Source of the DNA: Ornithoclostridium faecigallinarum
GTDB taxonomy: Bacteria; Bacillota; Clostridia; Christensenellales; UBA3700
Length of the DNA: 33,320 nucleotides
Assembly (NCBI GenBank): GCA_018713665.1
Contig: DVOI01000012.1
Coordinates: 1-33,320, forward strand
Direction of reading: 5' to 3'
Shown: piece by piece, positions 25,501 through 32,670 of the stretch
How positions within the stretch are numbered: the first letter of the stretch is position 1
Layout of the letters: each line of letters begins with the position of its first letter
The notes under the pieces: model-generated
Database searches by the model: none
What the model saw: only the letters and a program-made list of their open reading frames with translations
What the model was told of the DNA's origin: nothing
Program-made: the position numbers and the translations under genes

Positions 25501-25593
25501 GACGCGCGTCCCGAATTCAGACATGAAGGCAAGGACAGCTTGACATATGCGTTCAGGGTCTGTCCCATCGCTCCGAGCAAGTCGGCAGAGTAA
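22546..25593 (+). CDS. lacZ: Beta-galactosidase, glycoside hydrolase family 2 (LacZ type)
   Basis: The enzyme hydrolyses terminal beta-galactosides such as lactose. The 1015-residue protein has the full five-domain LacZ layout: sugar-binding jelly roll (about 40-215, with PSCWQ and SLGVYRRKF), an Ig-like domain, the TIM barrel (about 335-620), another Ig-like domain, and the C-terminal super-sandwich domain (about 730-1010). The acid/base is Glu462 in MWSLGNESGG, the nucleophile Glu531 in MCEYAHAMG. HYPPDP and the WEWCDH segment also fit. There is no signal peptide, so it acts in the cytoplasm. ATG 22546 follows GGAGG by 6 nt; an earlier in-frame ATG at 22489 lies in the promoter and is rejected. 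No transporter or regulator adjoins it, so natural substrate and induction are open. Confidence 0.95.
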   Translation: MLYRFSHDKFNDPQVFEDNRLHPRSYFIPFASRAECDGCDYLNERYSSSCVMPLGGEWDFLYFSKIGDMPTKMDFYDVKGDKVEVPSCWQFTGYEKPYYVNIRYQFDYKFPYVPADVSTVGKNMPTNDNKVHRVFNSLGVYRRKFTARRGFKNFLTFLGAASCVQVYLNGMYIGYGEGSHNTSEFDVTQFMLDGENELVVLVYKWCSGSYLETQDMFRNNGIFRDVYLTTHDGAYIWDVKTNVKRIGATRWRLDAYADVRGENTSLEYVLERKGEVVATVKARAGKCAIELDQPDLWSAEIPDLYLLYVILRKGSKVVECIRQEVGFCEVAIEGNVFLFNGRKIKFKGVNHHDTNESKGYVMSAFDYLKDAMLMKEYNVNAVRTSHYPPDPVFLKIANYLGLYVVDEADIETHGAGARKNRYTPNAISNHTAWKKFYWDRVERMYERDKNNPCVVMWSLGNESGGWRNQDYCYARLKELTSIPVHYEGVVRTPRFAYDVISEMYPSTKFVDKYADGNAAARFYTKPYFMCEYAHAMGVGPGSLERYWQAVYRCDSAMGGCIWEWCDHAVKHPDGTYTYGGDHGEYNHDGNFCVDGLFFPNREPHTGARLMQAVYRPVRATYVSSNRYALTNTNRFADTSYLDISWQYSVDGEPLEKGKIDKVIAPCETEEFELRHRAIDTTKDCYITFTYTDKGTGKVVAKEQIMMCQSMMQLRKPTEKEDLAFIEGQDDISVVTNTGRIKINKQDGSLDSWTIGGVELINRNAEQKGFRISLYGAPIDNYMYVDRHWKRDGFDRVECKYLGMDSEKSFGKVVIACRYDVLLGGKKGFDFVLQYTMHADSSVDVKTLLELTRSFDLPKFGLTLEMPSCFDKVRYYGRGAGENYPDMKEHAMLGIYTASVTKMYENYINPQESGSRGDTRWAEVVDESGAGLRFIAEEKPIAFYAVPYNFKGIYGAKHRGDINFSGTTCVHIDTFVRGIGSNSCGPDARPEFRHEGKDSLTYAFRVCPIAPSKSAE

Positions 25594-25612
25594 AATCCCA
25601 TCGCCGCACCCA

Positions 25613-25641
25613 CGCGCCTATCTATATATAATATAGGCGCG
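25613..25641 (+). terminator. Terminator-like hairpin after lacZ, plus an A/T inverted repeat
   Basis: CGCGCCTAT (25613-25621) and ATAGGCGCG (25633-25641) form a perfect 9-bp stem. Just beyond, AATATTTTTAA (25653-25663) and TTAAAAATATT (25670-25680) form an 11-bp A/T palindrome directly upstream of the ydbC -35. It could act as an UP element, a binding site, or the U-rich end of the terminator. Confidence 0.65.
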
Positions 25642-25681
25642 CGGGCGCGCGTAATATTTTTAAATAAAATTAAAAATATTA

Positions 25682-25710
25682 TTGAAATACGCTTCGGACT
25701 GTGCTATAAT
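25682..25710 (+). promoter_or_regulatory. Near-consensus promoter of ydbC
   Basis: TTGAAA (25682-25687) and TATAAT (25705-25710) are 17 bp apart, with TG one base before the -10 (extended -10). Start expected at about 25717. Confidence 0.9.
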
Positions 25711-25720
25711 ATAGAAAAAG

Positions 25721-25735
25721 GTCGCCGCGCGCGAC
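25721..25735 (+). promoter_or_regulatory. Leader hairpin abutting the SD of ydbC
   Basis: GTCGC-cgcgc-GCGAC ends at the base before GGGAGGAG (25736-25743) and begins about 4 nt after the predicted transcription start. Confidence 0.55.
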
Positions 25736-25750
25736 GGGAGGAGAATTTAT

Positions 25751-25978
25751 ATGCCGAGAGAATTCGAATACGAAGTCGTCAAGACTTACGGCAGCCTGTC
25801 CGAGTCGGACAAGGGCTGGAAGAAAGAGATAAAGCTCATCAGCTGGAACAACAGGGAACCCAAGTACGACATCCGCGAATGGTCTCCCGACGGCGAAAAG
25901 ATGGGCAAGGGCGTTACGCTCAGCCGCGAGGAGATCGAGAATCTCAAGAAAATCCTCGACAGCATACTCGACGAGTGA
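25751..25978 (+). CDS. ydbC: YdbC-like protein (PC4/p15-type single-stranded DNA-binding fold)
   Basis: The 75-residue protein matches the short YdbC proteins of Firmicutes: an N-terminal FEYEVVKTYGSLSES strand region, GWKKEIKLISWN, REPKYDIREWSPDGEKMGKG and a C-terminal helix (SREEIENLKKILDSIL). Lactococcal YdbC has the fold of the eukaryotic coactivator PC4 and binds single-stranded nucleic acid as a dimer, so this is the likely activity. The cellular role is not settled. It is a single-gene transcript with strong promoter, SD and terminator, suggesting high expression. Confidence 0.9.
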   Translation: MPREFEYEVVKTYGSLSESDKGWKKEIKLISWNNREPKYDIREWSPDGEKMGKGVTLSREEIENLKKILDSILDE

Positions 25979-25993
25979 CAACCAAGACGAAAG

Positions 25994-26018
25994 AATTGTC
26001 CGTAAGGGCAATTTTTTT
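25994..26018 (+). terminator. Terminator of ydbC
   Basis: AATTGTCC (25994-26001), loop GTAA, GGGCAATT (26006-26013) with one G-U pair. T residues continue to 26018. Confidence 0.9.
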
Positions 26019-26040
26019 GTGCGCTTTTGGCTGCGCGTAT

Positions 26041-26069
26041 TTGACAAATATGCGGCGGAGGCATATAAT
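26041..26069 (+). promoter_or_regulatory. Perfect consensus promoter of the antiporter gene
   Basis: TTGACA (26041-26046), exactly 17 bp, TATAAT (26064-26069). The leader contains GCGGAGAT twice (26076-26083, 26088-26095), so two SD-like sites stand in tandem; the second is 7 nt before ATG 26101. Confidence 0.93.
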
Positions 26070-26100
26070 CGATAGGCGGAGATAAAAGCGGAGATTGGAT

Positions 26101-27453
26101 ATGGATTATTCTGTTTTTCTGCATTTGGCGATAGTTTTGTTGCTCAGCAAACTGCTCGACATCCTTGTCCGCAAGATAGGGTTGCCGCAGGTGCTCGGCT
26201 CGCTGCTTGCAGGTATCATCATCGGCTTGACGGGACTTGTGTCCGACAAGCAGGAGCTCAAACCGTTCGCCGAGATCGGCGTGGTCATGATTATGTTCTC
26301 GGCAGGGCTCGAGACGAATTTTAAAGAGCTCAAGCGCAACGGCGCCGCGTCTCTTTTGATTACTTCGCTCGGAGTGATTGTGCCGCTTGCGGCAGGACTC
26401 GGGGTGTCGTTCATGATCCCGGGGCTTGCGTTCAAGCAAAGGCTGTTCTTCGGCGTCATATTGACGGCGACGTCGGTCGGCATCACCGTGTCCGTGCTTC
26501 GCGAACTCGGCAAGTTGCACGGCAAGGTCGGCGCGACAATCGTCACCGCCGCGGTGCTCGACGACATCATCGGCATCGTCATCCTCGCGTTCACCGCCGG
26601 GCAGGTCGAGCCGACCACTTGGGGATATAAATTCATCGAACTCTGCACAGGCGACATGAGCGGCGTGTCCGAGGGAGTCGTCACTCTGGTCAACGTGCTG
26701 TTCTTCTTCGTCATGGCAATCGCCGTCGGCGTCGCGGTGCACTTTCTCTTCAAATTCCTCGCAAAGCGTTTCCCTCATACGCGCCGTCTGTCCATATTCG
26801 GGCTGGCGATGGCGTTCTTGTTCGGCTGGGGCGCGGAAGAGCTGTTCGGGGTCGCGGCGATTACGGGCGCGTTCGTCGCCGGTATGATGATGTCCAACAT
26901 GAACCAATCCGACTATGTCGAACGCCGCGTGGATATGAGCGCGTATATGCTGTTCGGTCCGATATTCTTTGCCAACATTGGCATATCGCTCGACTACGGC
27001 TCGCTTGTCGAAAATTTCAATTGGACGGTGATCGGCTTCAGCGTGGTGTTCATCGTCGCCGGACTTGCGGCAAAATTGCTCGGTTGCGGCGTCGGATGTT
27101 TGATGTGCAAGTACAAGTTTGGTGAAAGCGTCGAGGTCGGCGTCGGAATGATGGTCAGGGGAGAGGTCTGCCTGATTGTCGCCCAAAAGGGAGTGGAGCT
27201 GGGCCTGATAGACGGCGCATACATGCCTGCCGTTATTTTGCTGGTCGTAGTGTCGTCATTGCTCACGCCGATCATACTCAAGGTGGCGTTCCGCAAATTT
27301 CCGCAATACGACGACGGAGATATGCGGACTCCGCCCACGCCTTTGGCAAGAGAGGAATTGATTGCTTCGCTCGAGGGCGGCGGAGATTCCGCCGCGCAGC
27401 AATCGCCCGAACAATCCGAGCAAAGCGGACCGCAAGACGGGCAAAAAGATTGA
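26101..27453 (+). CDS. CPA2-family monovalent cation/proton antiporter
   Basis: The 450-residue membrane protein has about 12 hydrophobic segments. It shows the CPA2 features LPQVLGSLLAGIIIG near the N-terminus, VVMIMFSAGLETNFKEL and the ion-site motif TAAVLDDIIGI with Asp154-Asp155. The paired Asp is typical of electrogenic Na+/H+ exchangers such as NapA; GerN-like and K+ exchangers are related, so the ion cannot be fixed. The hydrophilic tail (about 400-450, rich in Gln, Ser, Glu) has no TrkA-N/RCK domain, so Kef-type nucleotide gating is unlikely. ATG 26101 is chosen over TTG 26095 because the SD GGAG (26090-26093) is at proper distance only for the ATG. Single-gene unit with a strong promoter and terminator. 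Confidence 0.9.
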   Translation: MDYSVFLHLAIVLLLSKLLDILVRKIGLPQVLGSLLAGIIIGLTGLVSDKQELKPFAEIGVVMIMFSAGLETNFKELKRNGAASLLITSLGVIVPLAAGLGVSFMIPGLAFKQRLFFGVILTATSVGITVSVLRELGKLHGKVGATIVTAAVLDDIIGIVILAFTAGQVEPTTWGYKFIELCTGDMSGVSEGVVTLVNVLFFFVMAIAVGVAVHFLFKFLAKRFPHTRRLSIFGLAMAFLFGWGAEELFGVAAITGAFVAGMMMSNMNQSDYVERRVDMSAYMLFGPIFFANIGISLDYGSLVENFNWTVIGFSVVFIVAGLAAKLLGCGVGCLMCKYKFGESVEVGVGMMVRGEVCLIVAQKGVELGLIDGAYMPAVILLVVVSSLLTPIILKVAFRKFPQYDDGDMRTPPTPLAREELIASLEGGGDSAAQQSPEQSEQSGPQDGQKD

Positions 27454-27459
27454 ATTCCG

Positions 27460-27487
27460 CGGACGGCGCTCGCCGTCCGTATTTTTT
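27460..27487 (+). terminator. Terminator of the antiporter gene
   Basis: CGGACGGC (27460-27467), a GCTC loop, GCCGTCCG (27472-27479), then TA and six T residues. Confidence 0.93.
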
Positions 27488-27524
27488 GGACAAAACGTGC
27501 GCATACCGACTGTAAGGCGCGCAC

Positions 27525-27553
27525 TTGCCAACGCGCGCGCGATATGGTATTAT
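27525..27553 (+). promoter_or_regulatory. Promoter abutting the transglutaminase-like lipoprotein gene
   Basis: TTGCCA (27525-27530) and TATTAT (27548-27553) are 17 bp apart. Only six bases separate the -10 from ATG 27560, so the transcript should begin at the start codon. Confidence 0.8.
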
Positions 27554-27559
27554 AGTAAT

Positions 27560-30418
27560 ATGAAGAAAGCACTTGCGACAATCGTGATTGTCTTGACGAC
27601 ACTCTTGCTGGCGGCGACGCTCTTTGGCGGTTGCTCGCTTTTGACGCCGTCGGCGCCAAAGCTCGAATACGACAATGTCGCAGGCATTGTGCATTGGAAC
27701 AAGGTGATTTTCGCCGGCGGATATGATGTCAAGGTCGTCGATACCGAAAGCGGCAAAACAGTCGCCGAGACGTCGACGTCCGCCACGCAATATGCGATTT
27801 CCGATTACGGCACATTTGTAGTCACCGTCACAGCGACCTCTTCGAGGGGGAATTCCGAGCCGGCGTCAATCACCGTCGTGCGCGTGAATACGCAGACGGA
27901 GGCGCTCGTAGACTGGAAGGTCAGCGGCGCGGCGGCACTTGCTGACATGCCGGTAGTTCCGTTTTTTCAAAATTATTATTTTCCCGGCAGCGAGGTAAGG
28001 GTGCCGATCAACGCGGAGAGCGTTCCCAAGCAGGTTGCAAGTTCGATTGACGGGGTTTTGGGGGCGAGCGAGTGGGGATATGACAACGGCTGCGTAGTGC
28101 TCTATGACTCTGCGCTTGCCGTGCTCGATCCAGGGCAGCACGCGATGTATCATGTCGCGCTGTCGGACGGCACAATCGAGAGTTTTCGCGTGGATCGCGT
28201 CGACAGTGCGGCGGCGACGGTCGCGCTCTATTCCGTAGCGAACGCGCAAGACGTGAAGATATTCGTCGCGCCGTCGCCCGTATCCGTGCTCGTCGAGGGC
28301 ACCGAAGCGAATTGGTCGTATGACGACGACGAGGTCATCGTCGCTGCGTCGACGTTCGCGCATTATGAGAAAGAGACGGTTTCGATGCAATTGGTCTTCG
28401 AGGACGGCACGACGATTGAGGAGTTCGTGCTCGTTTCGGACACCGCCGCGGAGGTGCTGTCGATAGGCGGCGGAGCTTGTTTGACTTACGACAAGACTAC
28501 GGGCGGCGACATCACGATAGGAATTGGGAATTCCTCGCGAAGAGACAACGCCTCTTCCGATTCTTACTATTATAATGTCGCCGTCGACGGCAAGTTGATT
28601 GACGTCGGCTCCAGCTATACCGACGTCGCCGCGTTCAGTGCGAACAGGGACGTATTGACAATCAAAGAGGAGTATCTGCTCTCGCTCGGGCGCGGCGCGC
28701 ACAAGGTTGAAATCTTTACGCGCGACGGCGTCGCGACCGCATATTTGTATGTCTATTCGCGCTATTTGATGTGCTATGACCTCGAGCTGAATTATGACGA
28801 GAGTTGGCCGGACGTCGTTCTCGAGTATAAATGCGATATGCTCGCAGACGAGTTTGTCGTGTGCGTGGGCGACGCAGAATATTCGAGCAAGGATTATCCG
28901 GAGATGTTTGAAGAAGGCCGCGTCACGCTGACGGGAAAAATTCAAAAAAACGACCCCGTGTGGATAAAAAGCATATATCAAGGCGAACTCGCCATCAGCG
29001 AACAAATCGCTTTCACAGCCGATCTCGACGCGCTTGAGAAGTATTTGGACCCCGAACAAGGCTATACTTGGTTGGGCGAAAAGGTCAACCTCTATATCGA
29101 CAGCGAAGAGGAACTCGAAAACCTCGCTCAATATATGTTGCTCTATTACGACGACTTGGAGGTCAAGTCATTCTACCTCGAGGAGAGCGGCGGCAATGCG
29201 GCTCATACCGAGCTGCACTATGTGACCGCATACTTTGACTTTGACGCGCTCGGCTTCTCGCAGTCGATGTTGTTGAACAAAATTTCGGGCGCAGAAGGCG
29301 CGTTTACCTCATATAAAGAGGCGTACAAGCTGAAAGCGGCGGTCAAGCAAGAGGACGGCGTTGAGGTGAATTCAATCGGAATCTTGCTGCATTCCGCGAC
29401 AGAGCCTACAATCGCGCCGGGCGACAGACAGGACTTTGTCAAATATACCGAGAGCGAAGACAACGAGTTTCACCTCTCCGTTTCGGACAGAGGAGCGAAC
29501 TTTGACGACTTCCCGATCGAAGACAGGACAAAGACGGCAGTCGTAAAGACGTCCGACCAATTGTTCTTCGCGGTCGAGCAGGGGTACAAGCCCGTGCCCG
29601 TCCCGGGCAGCGTCGCCGAGCGCATATACGAGAAGGCGCTCGACGTATGCCGCACCTATATCGACGACGATATGACGGACGCCGAGAAGGTGCACGCAAT
29701 CTATGATTGGATGGGCAAAAATGTCGTCTACGACCATTCTGTCGCGGAAGAGATGGAAGGCGTGAACGTGAATTCGGACGCATACAACGTGTTTTACAAG
29801 TACAATTGCTTCTTCCTCGAAGGCGTGTTCGACGACGGCGTCGCGGTCTGTAACGGCATAGCCAAGGCGGTCACGCTGCTGTGCGGAATCGAGGACATCA
29901 CTTGTCTCAAGGTGGGCGGCACGTCGCGCGGCGTCAAGCACGCGTGGAACAAAGTGCTCGTCGACGGCGTTTGGTACGTTGTCGATTCCACTTGGTCCAA
30001 TGCGCCTGCTGCAGTCGGGGATACGGTCGAAATGTTCGATCATGACTATTTGATGCTGTCCACTCCCGAGGCGGCGACCAACCACAAAGAGGACACCGAC
30101 GACACGCTGCCGTATTACGCGCCTGACAGCGATTACAACTATTTCGTCGAGACCTATTTCAAATACGGCGAATATATCGGCAATTATTATATCTCGAGCG
30201 AAGAGGAATTGGAAAGGCTCGTAAGATATGCCGCAGCCGAGGGCATTGACACGGTCTTTGTCTTTTGCGAGAGCCTTGCCGATTTGAGAGCTTACGCAGA
30301 AGCCGCCGGGGTGACGATTGCGCCGTGTTGCAGCGATTTTGCGGATTTGAACGGCGACGCCGTTTGCGACAATTGCAGGAGCGAAAGCGGCGTTGCGGTG
30401 ACGGTGAACGGAGTATGA
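27560..30418 (+). CDS. Transglutaminase-like (cysteine protease fold) lipoprotein
   Basis: The 952-residue product begins with a lipoprotein signal peptide ending LFGGC (Cys25). A fibronectin-III-like domain (about 32-115) comes next, then a long beta-rich middle (about 120-690) I do not recognise. A transglutaminase-like domain follows with the triad Cys764 (DGVAVCNGIAKA), His794 (KHAWNKV) and Asp809 (VVDSTW). Such domains act as proteases, amidases or cross-linkers; as a membrane-anchored form it probably works on cell-wall or surface peptides. Near the C-terminus DLNGDAVCDNC is a Ca/metal-binding-like Asp/Cys motif common in Firmicutes surface proteins. ATG 27560 has no SD and lies at the predicted transcript 5' end. 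The stop overlaps the next gene (ATGA). Confidence 0.88.
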   Translation: MKKALATIVIVLTTLLLAATLFGGCSLLTPSAPKLEYDNVAGIVHWNKVIFAGGYDVKVVDTESGKTVAETSTSATQYAISDYGTFVVTVTATSSRGNSEPASITVVRVNTQTEALVDWKVSGAAALADMPVVPFFQNYYFPGSEVRVPINAESVPKQVASSIDGVLGASEWGYDNGCVVLYDSALAVLDPGQHAMYHVALSDGTIESFRVDRVDSAAATVALYSVANAQDVKIFVAPSPVSVLVEGTEANWSYDDDEVIVAASTFAHYEKETVSMQLVFEDGTTIEEFVLVSDTAAEVLSIGGGACLTYDKTTGGDITIGIGNSSRRDNASSDSYYYNVAVDGKLIDVGSSYTDVAAFSANRDVLTIKEEYLLSLGRGAHKVEIFTRDGVATAYLYVYSRYLMCYDLELNYDESWPDVVLEYKCDMLADEFVVCVGDAEYSSKDYPEMFEEGRVTLTGKIQKNDPVWIKSIYQGELAISEQIAFTADLDALEKYLDPEQGYTWLGEKVNLYIDSEEELENLAQYMLLYYDDLEVKSFYLEESGGNAAHTELHYVTAYFDFDALGFSQSMLLNKISGAEGAFTSYKEAYKLKAAVKQEDGVEVNSIGILLHSATEPTIAPGDRQDFVKYTESEDNEFHLSVSDRGANFDDFPIEDRTKTAVVKTSDQLFFAVEQGYKPVPVPGSVAERIYEKALDVCRTYIDDDMTDAEKVHAIYDWMGKNVVYDHSVAEEMEGVNVNSDAYNVFYKYNCFFLEGVFDDGVAVCNGIAKAVTLLCGIEDITCLKVGGTSRGVKHAWNKVLVDGVWYVVDSTWSNAPAAVGDTVEMFDHDYLMLSTPEAATNHKEDTDDTLPYYAPDSDYNYFVETYFKYGEYIGNYYISSEEELERLVRYAAAEGIDTVFVFCESLADLRAYAEAAGVTIAPCCSDFADLNGDAVCDNCRSESGVAVTVNGV

Positions 30419-31113
30419 CCGCGGAGAAATTGCTCGCAAGGATAGAGGCGATTGCCGACGACAAAAACCGCGAATTCTTTTCGCGGCTTTCGCATACTCG
30501 CTACAAATTGTACGGCGCGAGGGTGCCCGACGTACGCAAGCTGGCAAAAGAACTTGCAAAAGAGGGCGCGGCGGACGACGTAATCGCGCTGCCGCCGATG
30601 TGCTATGAGCATGTGATGCTCAAAGGCATTTTGATTGCAGGCGCAACTGCGCCGCTTGGGCAAAAAGTGAAGATGTTGGACGGGTACGCGGCGCTCATAG
30701 ACGATTGGGCGCTGTGCGACGTCGCCTGTTCGTGTCTCAAATTCAAAACGAGGGAAGAGTTCGACGCGATGAAGGCGTTCGCCGCGTCGCAAGAGCCGTT
30801 CAAGGCGAGATTGGGGCTCATTGCGATCGAGAGCTGTTTTTGCAAAGAAGAATACGCCGAGGAGATCGGTGACGTCGTGAGGGGAATACGTGCGCGCGGA
30901 TACTATGTCGATATGGGCGCGGCGTGGCTCGTGTGTACGCTCGAAGCGAAGGTCAAGGGCGCGGGATTGAAGATTTTGACGTCGGGCGCGATGAATGAGG
31001 CGGCTTCGGCGATGTGCGCCGGCAAGATGCGTGACAGTCGGCGCGTCGACCGCGAGACGGTGCGGCTTGCGGCGGAATACGTCAAAGCGCGAAAGGGGAA
31101 CAAAAAGAGGTGA
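30415..31113 (+). CDS. DNA alkylation repair (AlkD-like HEAT-repeat) protein
   Basis: The 232-residue, mostly helical protein fits the AlkD/DUF (PF08713) family: FFSRLSHTRYKLYGARVPDVRKLAKEL at the N-terminus, then CYEHVMLKGILI, IDDWALCDVACS and a YYVDMGAAWLVC segment. These carry the HEAT-like repeats and the aromatic/Asp residues of the DNA-binding cleft. AlkD excises bulky alkylated bases; related members have other or unknown DNA-binding roles. ATG 30415 overlaps the preceding stop and has GGTGA (30403-30407) 7 nt upstream. That makes it the second gene of an operon with an extracellular enzyme, an odd pairing that may reflect shared transcription only. Confidence 0.82.
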   Translation: MTAEKLLARIEAIADDKNREFFSRLSHTRYKLYGARVPDVRKLAKELAKEGAADDVIALPPMCYEHVMLKGILIAGATAPLGQKVKMLDGYAALIDDWALCDVACSCLKFKTREEFDAMKAFAASQEPFKARLGLIAIESCFCKEEYAEEIGDVVRGIRARGYYVDMGAAWLVCTLEAKVKGAGLKILTSGAMNEAASAMCAGKMRDSRRVDRETVRLAAEYVKARKGNKKR

Positions 31114-31131
31114 TATCGCGATACATATCGC

Positions 31132-31172
31132 AAAAAAAGACCGCCGAGAGCACTCGGCGGTCGCATTTTTTT
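31132..31172. terminator. Bidirectional terminator between the convergent alkD-like and pdxK genes
   Basis: GACCGCCGAG (31139-31148), loop AGCA, CTCGGCGGTC (31153-31162), a perfect 10-bp stem flanked by A7 on the left and T7 on the right. It serves both strands. Confidence 0.95.
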
Positions 31173-31176
31173 GAGG

Positions 31177-32034
31177 TCAGTCGTCGCTGCCTGTCGCGGC
31201 GTCGATCCTGCCGATCAGCATGGGAAGCGCCTTTTCGAACTTGACGCCGTACCAATGCGAATCGTCGTCCATCGTCAAGCGTATCGTCTCGACCGTGTAG
31301 TCTGCTGCGAGAGCGGCGCTGTCGAAGATGGTCATGCCGCGCATCAGCGCGCCGACAAAAGAGGACGCATAGACGTCGCCGGTGCCGTGCGACATACGCG
31401 GCAGCTTGGCGTTGAAGTAGTAGAGCGTCTCGCCGCTTTTGCAATCATGAACGGCGACGCCCAATTTTTCGGGGTCAAACGACACGCCCGTCAGCACGAC
31501 GTGGCGGCAGCCGAGCTTGCTCAACGTGGCGAGCAGGTCTTCGATATAGCCTTGGTCGTATTCCGTCTTGAACTCCTTGCCGGTCATCAAACATGCCTCG
31601 GTGATGTTTGGCAAAATGATGTCCGCGGCGGAGCAAAGGCGAGCCATGTGGGACGGGAAGTCGGGCGCAAAGCCTGCGTACAGCTTGCCGCCGTCCGCCA
31701 TCGCCGGGTCAACGACGACACAGCCGTCGCCGGCGAGGTGCTTGCCGATCGCGTCGAGGATGAGGTCGACTTGGCGCGGACTGCCCAGATATCCGGTGTA
31801 GATGCAGTCGAATTTGAGCCCCTCCTTCTGCCAATGCGCGGAAATGGGCGCGATGTCGTCGGTCAGATCGCGGAAGGTCCAGCCTGCCTTGAATGCGGTG
31901 TGGGTGGACAACACCGCTGTCGGGATGACGGCGGTCTCGATGCCGCACGCCGAGATGATCGGCAGCGCGACGGTGAGCGAACACTGTCCGTAGCAGGACA
32001 AATCTTGAATGGTCAAAACTTTGGGATCTTTCAT
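31177..32034 (-). CDS. pdxK: Pyridoxal/pyridoxamine/pyridoxine kinase
   Basis: This PfkB-superfamily kinase phosphorylates B6 vitamers in the salvage route to PLP, the cofactor used by ArgD among others. The 285-residue protein begins VLTIQDLSCYGQCSLTVALP and has IPTAVLSTHT, the TGYLGS segment, ILPNITEACLMTG and the ATP/anion-hole motif HGTGDVYASS, with the catalytic Asp in GTGD. ATG 32034 is preceded by GGAGG (32043-32039) and is preferred over upstream codons lying in the leader. Whether it prefers pyridoxal or pyridoxamine cannot be decided (pdxK/pdxY-type). Single gene with its own promoter and terminator. Confidence 0.92.
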   Translation of the reverse strand: MKDPKVLTIQDLSCYGQCSLTVALPIISACGIETAVIPTAVLSTHTAFKAGWTFRDLTDDIAPISAHWQKEGLKFDCIYTGYLGSPRQVDLILDAIGKHLAGDGCVVVDPAMADGGKLYAGFAPDFPSHMARLCSAADIILPNITEACLMTGKEFKTEYDQGYIEDLLATLSKLGCRHVVLTGVSFDPEKLGVAVHDCKSGETLYYFNAKLPRMSHGTGDVYASSFVGALMRGMTIFDSAALAADYTVETIRLTMDDDSHWYGVKFEKALPMLIGRIDAATGSDD

Positions 32035-32045
32035 AGTTCCTCCGT

Positions 32046-32059
32046 CGCCCCTTGGGGCG
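32046..32059 (-). promoter_or_regulatory. Leader hairpin abutting the SD of pdxK
   Basis: CGCCCC-tt-GGGGCG is a perfect 6-bp inverted repeat that begins about 3 nt after the predicted transcription start (about 32062) and ends two bases before the SD. Confidence 0.65.
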
Positions 32060-32068
32060 TATAGCCAT

Positions 32069-32097
32069 ATTATATAGCGCAAAAAGCGTTACGTCAA
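32069..32097 (-). promoter_or_regulatory. Promoter of pdxK
   Basis: On the minus strand TTGACG (32097-32092) and TATAAT (32074-32069) are 17 bp apart. Confidence 0.88.
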
Positions 32098-32281
32098 GGG
32101 GCTTGTGCAAACTTTTGAGGCAAAGCAAAGATGTTCCACTCAATTGCGCGCGGTGAGTATTTTGCGCCAAAAACGAGCGTAATTTTTGGTGCGGACAGCA
32201 AAGTAAGACGGCAAAATTTCTCGCTTTTGGGGGCGCGGCGCGACTTTGGCAAGATTTCTTTGACAAAATAAATGCATATTG

Positions 32282-32310
32282 TTGACAAGCGCGGCGGCTT
32301 TTGCTAAAAT
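32282..32310 (+). promoter_or_regulatory. Promoter of the first tRNA cluster
   Basis: TTGACA (32282-32287) and TAAAAT (32305-32310) are 17 bp apart, with TGC just before the -10 (extended). It lies 24 bp before the first tRNA. Confidence 0.9.
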
Positions 32311-32333
32311 ATACAAGCGTCACGGAATGTGAT

Positions 32334-32407
32334 GCGGGTGTAGTTCAATGGTAGAATCCCAGCCTTCCAAGCTGGTCGTGTGGGTTCGATTCCCATCACC
32401 CGCTCCA
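32334..32407 (+). tRNA. tRNA-Gly (anticodon TCC)
   Basis: Acceptor GCGGGTG pairs with CACCCGC. The anticodon stem CCAGC/GCTGG carries loop CTTCCAA. The T-loop is TTCGATT and CCA is encoded. Confidence 0.97.
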
Positions 32408-32411
32408 TTTT

Positions 32412-32488
32412 GAGCCTGTAGCTCAGCTGGATAGAGCAACGGCCTTCTAAGCCGTGTGTCGGGGGTTCAAATCCCTTCAGGCTCGCCA
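32412..32488 (+). tRNA. tRNA-Arg (anticodon TCT)
   Basis: Acceptor GAGCCTG pairs with CAGGCTC. The anticodon stem ACGGC/GCCGT carries loop CTTCTAA. CCA is encoded. Confidence 0.97.
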
Positions 32489-32492
32489 TTGC

Positions 32493-32570
32493 GGTGGGTA
32501 TAGCTCAGTTGGTTAGAGCGCAAGATTGTGACTCTTGAGGCCGAGGGTTCGAATCCCTCTACTCACCCCA
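32493..32570 (+). tRNA. tRNA-His (anticodon GTG)
   Basis: Acceptor GTGGGTA pairs with TACTCAC (one G-U). The anticodon stem CAAGA/TCTTG carries loop TTGTGAC. The extra G-1 (32493) faces discriminator C, diagnostic of tRNA-His. CCA is encoded. Confidence 0.97.
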
Positions 32571-32582
32571 CTAACGAAATAT

Positions 32583-32657
32583 AGGGGTATCGCCAAGCGG
32601 TAAGGCATCAGACTTTGACTCTGATATGCGTAGGTTCGAATCCTGCTACCCCTGCCA
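32583..32657 (+). tRNA. tRNA-Gln (anticodon TTG)
   Basis: Acceptor AGGGGTA pairs with TACCCCT. The anticodon stem TCAGA/TCTGA carries loop CTTTGAC. CCA is encoded. Confidence 0.97.
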
Positions 32658-32670
32658 GCCTGAAAAATAT

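Noticed and set aside
31171..32064. 298-codon plus-strand frame opposite pdxK
   Set aside because: Antisense shadow. The minus-strand frame has clear kinase motifs, promoter, SD and terminator.
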